A program made the position numbers and the translations under genes. From contig KB900463.1 of the NCBI GenBank assembly GCA_000378885.1, positions 1 to 44,685 of the forward strand: a stretch of DNA of 44,685 bases, in the 5' to 3' direction. The notes below the pieces were generated by a model, which was not told where the DNA came from, made no database searches, and saw only the letters and a program-made list of their open reading frames with translations. Each line of letters opens with the position of its first letter. Position 1 is the first letter of the stretch. The DNA is from an actinobacterium SCGC AAA044-N04 (lineage in GTDB: Bacteria; Actinomycetota; Actinomycetes; Nanopelagicales; Nanopelagicaceae). This document shows, in pieces, positions 42,663 through 44,685 of this stretch.

Positions 42663-43089
42663 TAATTTTGTTAATGCGTCTAACGTGACGTTCATCGTTT
42701 GTAAATGGAGTTTCGATAAAAGCATCAATTATCGCCTTGCACTCATCTATTGAATGCATACGTCCGCCGATGCCAACAACATTTGCGTTGTTGTGCTCTT
42801 TTGCAAGCTTTGCAGTTTCAACGCTCCACGCCAACGCTGCTCTCACGCCTTTAACCTTGTTAGCTGCAATCTGTTCACCGTTTCCAGAGCCGCCTAAAAC
42901 AATGCCTAAAGAAGCGGCATCTTTAACTGTTGCAACAGCTGCCGGAATACAAAAATCGGGATAGTCATCAAGTGCGTCATATTCATGAGGTCCATGGTCA
43001 GTGACGTTGTGGCCTTGTGACTCTAGGTATTGAACGAGAGCGCTCTTTAATTCAAGGCCTGCATGATCACTTCCGATATGAATCTTCAT
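42634..43089 (-). CDS. rpiB: Ribose-5-phosphate isomerase B
   Basis: RpiB interconverts ribose-5-phosphate and ribulose-5-phosphate in the pentose pathway. The 151-residue protein has MKIHIGSDHAGLELK, DYPDFCIPAA and the active-site loop LGGSGNGEQIAANKVKGVRAAL, in which Glu of GNGEQ takes the base role as in the mycobacterial enzyme (E. coli RpiB uses Cys). The trmB overlap affects only its last codons. Confidence 0.95.
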   Translation of the reverse strand: MKIHIGSDHAGLELKSALVQYLESQGHNVTDHGPHEYDALDDYPDFCIPAAVATVKDAASLGIVLGGSGNGEQIAANKVKGVRAALAWSVETAKLAKEHNNANVVGIGGRMHSIDECKAIIDAFIETPFTNDERHVRRINKITTYENTSNQ

Positions 43090-43123
43090 GTGCGCATCTT
43101 GCCATTAACAACGTGGGCATAAA

Positions 43124-43161
43124 GAAAACCCGCCACAATCTCATCGATGTGGCGGGTTTTC
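43124..43161 (-). terminator. Rho-independent terminator after the secreted His/Met/Gly protein
   Basis: GAAAACCCGCCACA (43124-43137) and TGTGGCGGGTTTTC (43148-43161) form a perfect 14-bp stem with a 10-base loop. Read on the minus strand it is followed by TTTTCTTT. It lies between the stop of the gene at 43192-43866 and the rpiB start, so it should close the former. Confidence 0.9.
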
Positions 43162-43191
43162 ACCCTTAGGAGGATCTAGCTTTAAAACTGG

Positions 43192-43866
43192 TTAGTGATT
43201 GGGACCGTGCCCACCCATGTGCCCACCCATGCCCATTCCTGGGCCCATTGCTGGTCGGACTGCATCAACTTCTGCTGTTACATGTGCGCTTAAACCAGCT
43301 TTGAGAGTTGTAGCTTGCGCAGCTGTCATCTTTCCAGCAGTTACTGCTGCATCAATTCTCTTTGTCTCATCTGCAACAAGTGCGGTAATAAGTGCAGCGC
43401 GTTTGTCACCAGCGATAGCACCCAGTGATTGACCAGCTGCAAGAGCGCTTTGGATATCTGTAGCGCTCTTACCGATTGTCGTTGCAATCAGCGTGAATTG
43501 TGCCGCATGGTTTGGATCCATCATTGGTGCTGGATGTTTTCCATCAGTAGCTTCATGTGCTGCGCGAGCTGCATTTATCGCTGCAGTGATCTTGTCAGCT
43601 TGAGCTTGCGTAATTGTTCCATCCTTAACAAGTGATGTGAGAACAGTTGCAAGTGCCGCACTTGGATCGCCCATCTGACCCATAGCTCCACCAGCCATTG
43701 GATTAGCAACAGCGTTAACTGTTGTGCGCGTTGTTGTTTGGCGGACAGATACTGATTTACCAGTTGACTTTGCCTGTGATGCAGATGCAACACCGACTGT
43801 GCCAACTGAAAGTGCAACAGTTGTAAGTACTACTGCTGCGATCTTTCTATTTGATGACATTTGCAT
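43192..43866 (-). CDS. Secreted Ala/Thr-rich protein with a Gly/Met/His tail
   Basis: The product has 224 residues (222 from ATG 43860). A signal peptide (VVLTTVALSVGTVGVASA, cut about ASA-SQA) is followed by an Ala/Lys/Thr-rich helical part with two similar segments: DGTITQAQADKITAAINAAR and AGKMTAAQATTLKAGLSAH, which look like an internal repeat of a helix-turn-helix-like DUF. The end PGMGMGGHMGGHGPNH and inner HPAPMMDPNHA could bind metals such as copper or nickel. I know of similar proteins in actinobacterial genomes without function. The gene is closed by the terminator at 43124. Confidence 0.8.
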   Translation of the reverse strand: MQMSSNRKIAAVVLTTVALSVGTVGVASASQAKSTGKSVSVRQTTTRTTVNAVANPMAGGAMGQMGDPSAALATVLTSLVKDGTITQAQADKITAAINAARAAHEATDGKHPAPMMDPNHAAQFTLIATTIGKSATDIQSALAAGQSLGAIAGDKRAALITALVADETKRIDAAVTAGKMTAAQATTLKAGLSAHVTAEVDAVRPAMGPGMGMGGHMGGHGPNH

Positions 43867-44109
43867 GTCTTCCTCTCGTTTAGTGGAACCGTCTGTGACC
43901 CCTCGTCATCGACTACCCGTAATCAACTCTCTTATGCTGAATAAAGTAGTAGGCAAGTCTTAGAACACTGTGTGAGTTTTACAGTTTTTATGGGGGCAAC
44001 CCAATTTCCATGCTCAGTTCCTGCGGTGGAGCGCCCTATTTAACCTAAAAGTTACCTGTTTCACACTAACTCTCAGAACTTTCTAAGTGTTCTAGAAACC
44101 AGGATTCTC
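43867..44109. other. Divergent intergenic region with dyads
   Basis: This gap of 243 bases lies between the starts of two secreted-protein genes and must hold both promoters. Visible are AGAAC/GTTCT arms at 44075-44079 and 44089-44093, an 8-base palindrome TTCTAGAA at 44090-44097, and GGG...CCC and GCG...CGC short stems in 43990-44035 that I could not assign to a known riboswitch. AGGA at 44101-44104 is the ribosome binding site of the collagen-like gene. Confidence 0.4.
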
Positions 44110-44685
44110 ATGAAAACTAAAACAACTCTCATCGCTCTTGCATTGATAACAACTTTAATCAGTAGCCCACAAGCATATCCTGCGGGCAAAACTTCTGTTG
44201 TTGTTAAAGAGGCCGGACGATCTGCATCAACAATTCCCAACACAATTTTAAGTGGCAGCGGAATTCCAACTAAAACTGTAGGCATAGATGGTGATTTCTA
44301 TATTGATATTAAGAACGCAAATCTTTATGGACCCAAAACTAAAGGGGTATGGAAGCTAGCAACAACACTTCGCATAGCTGACGCAAAAGAAGTTGTTGCA
44401 CCAACAGCTGGAATTGATGGAGCCAAAGGAAACACAGGAGAACAAGGATTAACAGGTGCTAATGGAACCAATGGAATTGATGGTGCTAAAGGTGCCACAG
44501 GTTTAACTGGAGCCACGGGATCAACAGGTGCAACTGGATCTACTGGTTACACCGGTGCCACAGGATCAGTCGGTGCAACTGGAGCTAAAGGTGAAACAGG
44601 AGCAAGTGGATTAGCTGGTGCAGCAGGTACAAATGGAACTCCAGGAACTAAAGGTGACACTGGCACAGCAGGCACAAATGGAAAT
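44110..44685 (+). CDS. Secreted collagen-like (Gly-X-Y) protein, 3' end outside window
   Basis: From ATG 44110 (AGGA five bases before it) the frame stays open to the last base, 192 codons. A signal peptide ([13 protein letters not shown], cut about SPQAYPA) leads to a folded segment at residues 40-85 with [20 protein letters not shown] and [11 protein letters not shown]; this block is found before collagen repeats in bacterial and viral fibre proteins. From Gly101 to Gly191 every third residue is Gly, 31 in a row, with many GATG, GSTG, GAKG triplets. Such proteins form trimeric stalks at the cell surface. The C-terminal tip is not visible. Low-complexity repeats make assembly and length uncertain. 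Confidence 0.9.
   Translation, partial: MKTKTTLIALALITTLISSPQAYPAGKTSVVVKEAGRSASTIPNTILSGSGIPTKTVGIDGDFYIDIKNANLYGPKTKGVWKLATTLRIADAKEVVAPTAGIDGAKGNTGEQGLTGANGTNGIDGAKGATGLTGATGSTGATGSTGYTGATGSVGATGAKGETGASGLAGAAGTNGTPGTKGDTGTAGTNGN

Noticed and set aside
43980..44100. Possible riboswitch in the leader of the collagen-like gene
   Set aside because: Short GGG/CCC and GCG/CGC stems exist, but the order and conserved loops of ydaO-type, c-di-GMP-I or cobalamin switches are not present.
44325..44516. Minus-strand open frame rich in Pro/Val opposite the collagen-like gene
   Set aside because: Gly-X-Y repeats give open antisense frames; the plus-strand frame with signal peptide and Gly period 3 explains the sequence.
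44410..44685. CRISPR-like regular repeats
   Set aside because: The 9-base periodicity is coding Gly-X-Y triplets with no constant repeat/spacer pattern and no cas gene near.

Overview
The window looks like a chromosomal piece of a streamlined, AT-leaning actinobacterium, most likely a freshwater acI-type (Nanopelagicales, Planktophila/Nanopelagicus-like) planktonic bacterium. The actinobacterial signals are a WhiB iron-sulfur regulator beside a PdtaS-type histidine kinase, the mycobacterial-type RpiB (catalytic Glu), group II truncated haemoglobin, oligoribonuclease, EttA, and many GTG starts. Streamlining is obvious: gaps are tiny, operon genes share ATGA or TAATG junctions, and six of ten convergent gene pairs end on the same 4-nt stop-stop overlap. 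The lineage call is inference from gene content and compactness; no 16S rRNA is present.

Layout. 1-3303: 3' end of secA, two small genes, pdtaS and a convergent whiB. 3476-5786: tRNA-Arg(CCG), msrA-msrB (methionine sulfoxide repair), an AlkA-type glycosylase and a DUF4389 membrane protein. 5903-10712: a compact LacI-type regulator / PatB-like C-S lyase / FAD oxidoreductase / Cys-Met PLP enzyme unit, the most interesting metabolic cluster. 10747-15077: small membrane proteins, a short HPF-like protein, TerC, a GH13 alpha-glucosidase and two small envelope proteins. 15177-20806: OmpR/histidine-kinase pair, two methyltransferases, argG and an FKBP lipoprotein ending at a strong terminator. 20899-21937: aquaporin-like channel plus arsenate reductase, a minimal arsenic module. 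21934-25727: TauE-type permease, alpha/beta hydrolase, VOC protein, a neocarzinostatin-like secreted protein and a YHYH protein.

25879-27867 is the accessory part: a TMEM175-like channel, an ArsR-like regulator and a GNAT acetyltransferase lie between three copies of a repeat containing the 3' end of tRNA-Lys(CTT). This looks like tandem single-gene cassettes inserted at a tRNA. 27868-31413: secreted DUF1524 nuclease, amtB-glnK (nitrogen), ppa, tRNA-His, orn, tRNA-Arg(TCT). 31470-38034: a tightly packed same-strand run ettA / thioesterase / GH13 / MFS / MFS / glbO. 38022-43089: MscS-like channel lacking the usual C-terminal domain, HNH nuclease, small membrane protein, pepN, trmB, rpiB. 43192-44685: a secreted His/Met/Gly-tailed protein and, divergently, a secreted protein with collagen-like Gly-X-Y repeats that runs off the end of the window.

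How the parts fit: the genes support sugar oligomer use (two GH13 enzymes plus exporters/importers), ammonium uptake with PII control, sulfur amino-acid turnover, oxidative and arsenic stress handling, and a small exported/surface protein set. No stretch above 300 bases is without a gene or tRNA; the longest empty ones are 43867-44109 and 26927-27121. No rRNA, CRISPR array, transposase or integrase was seen.
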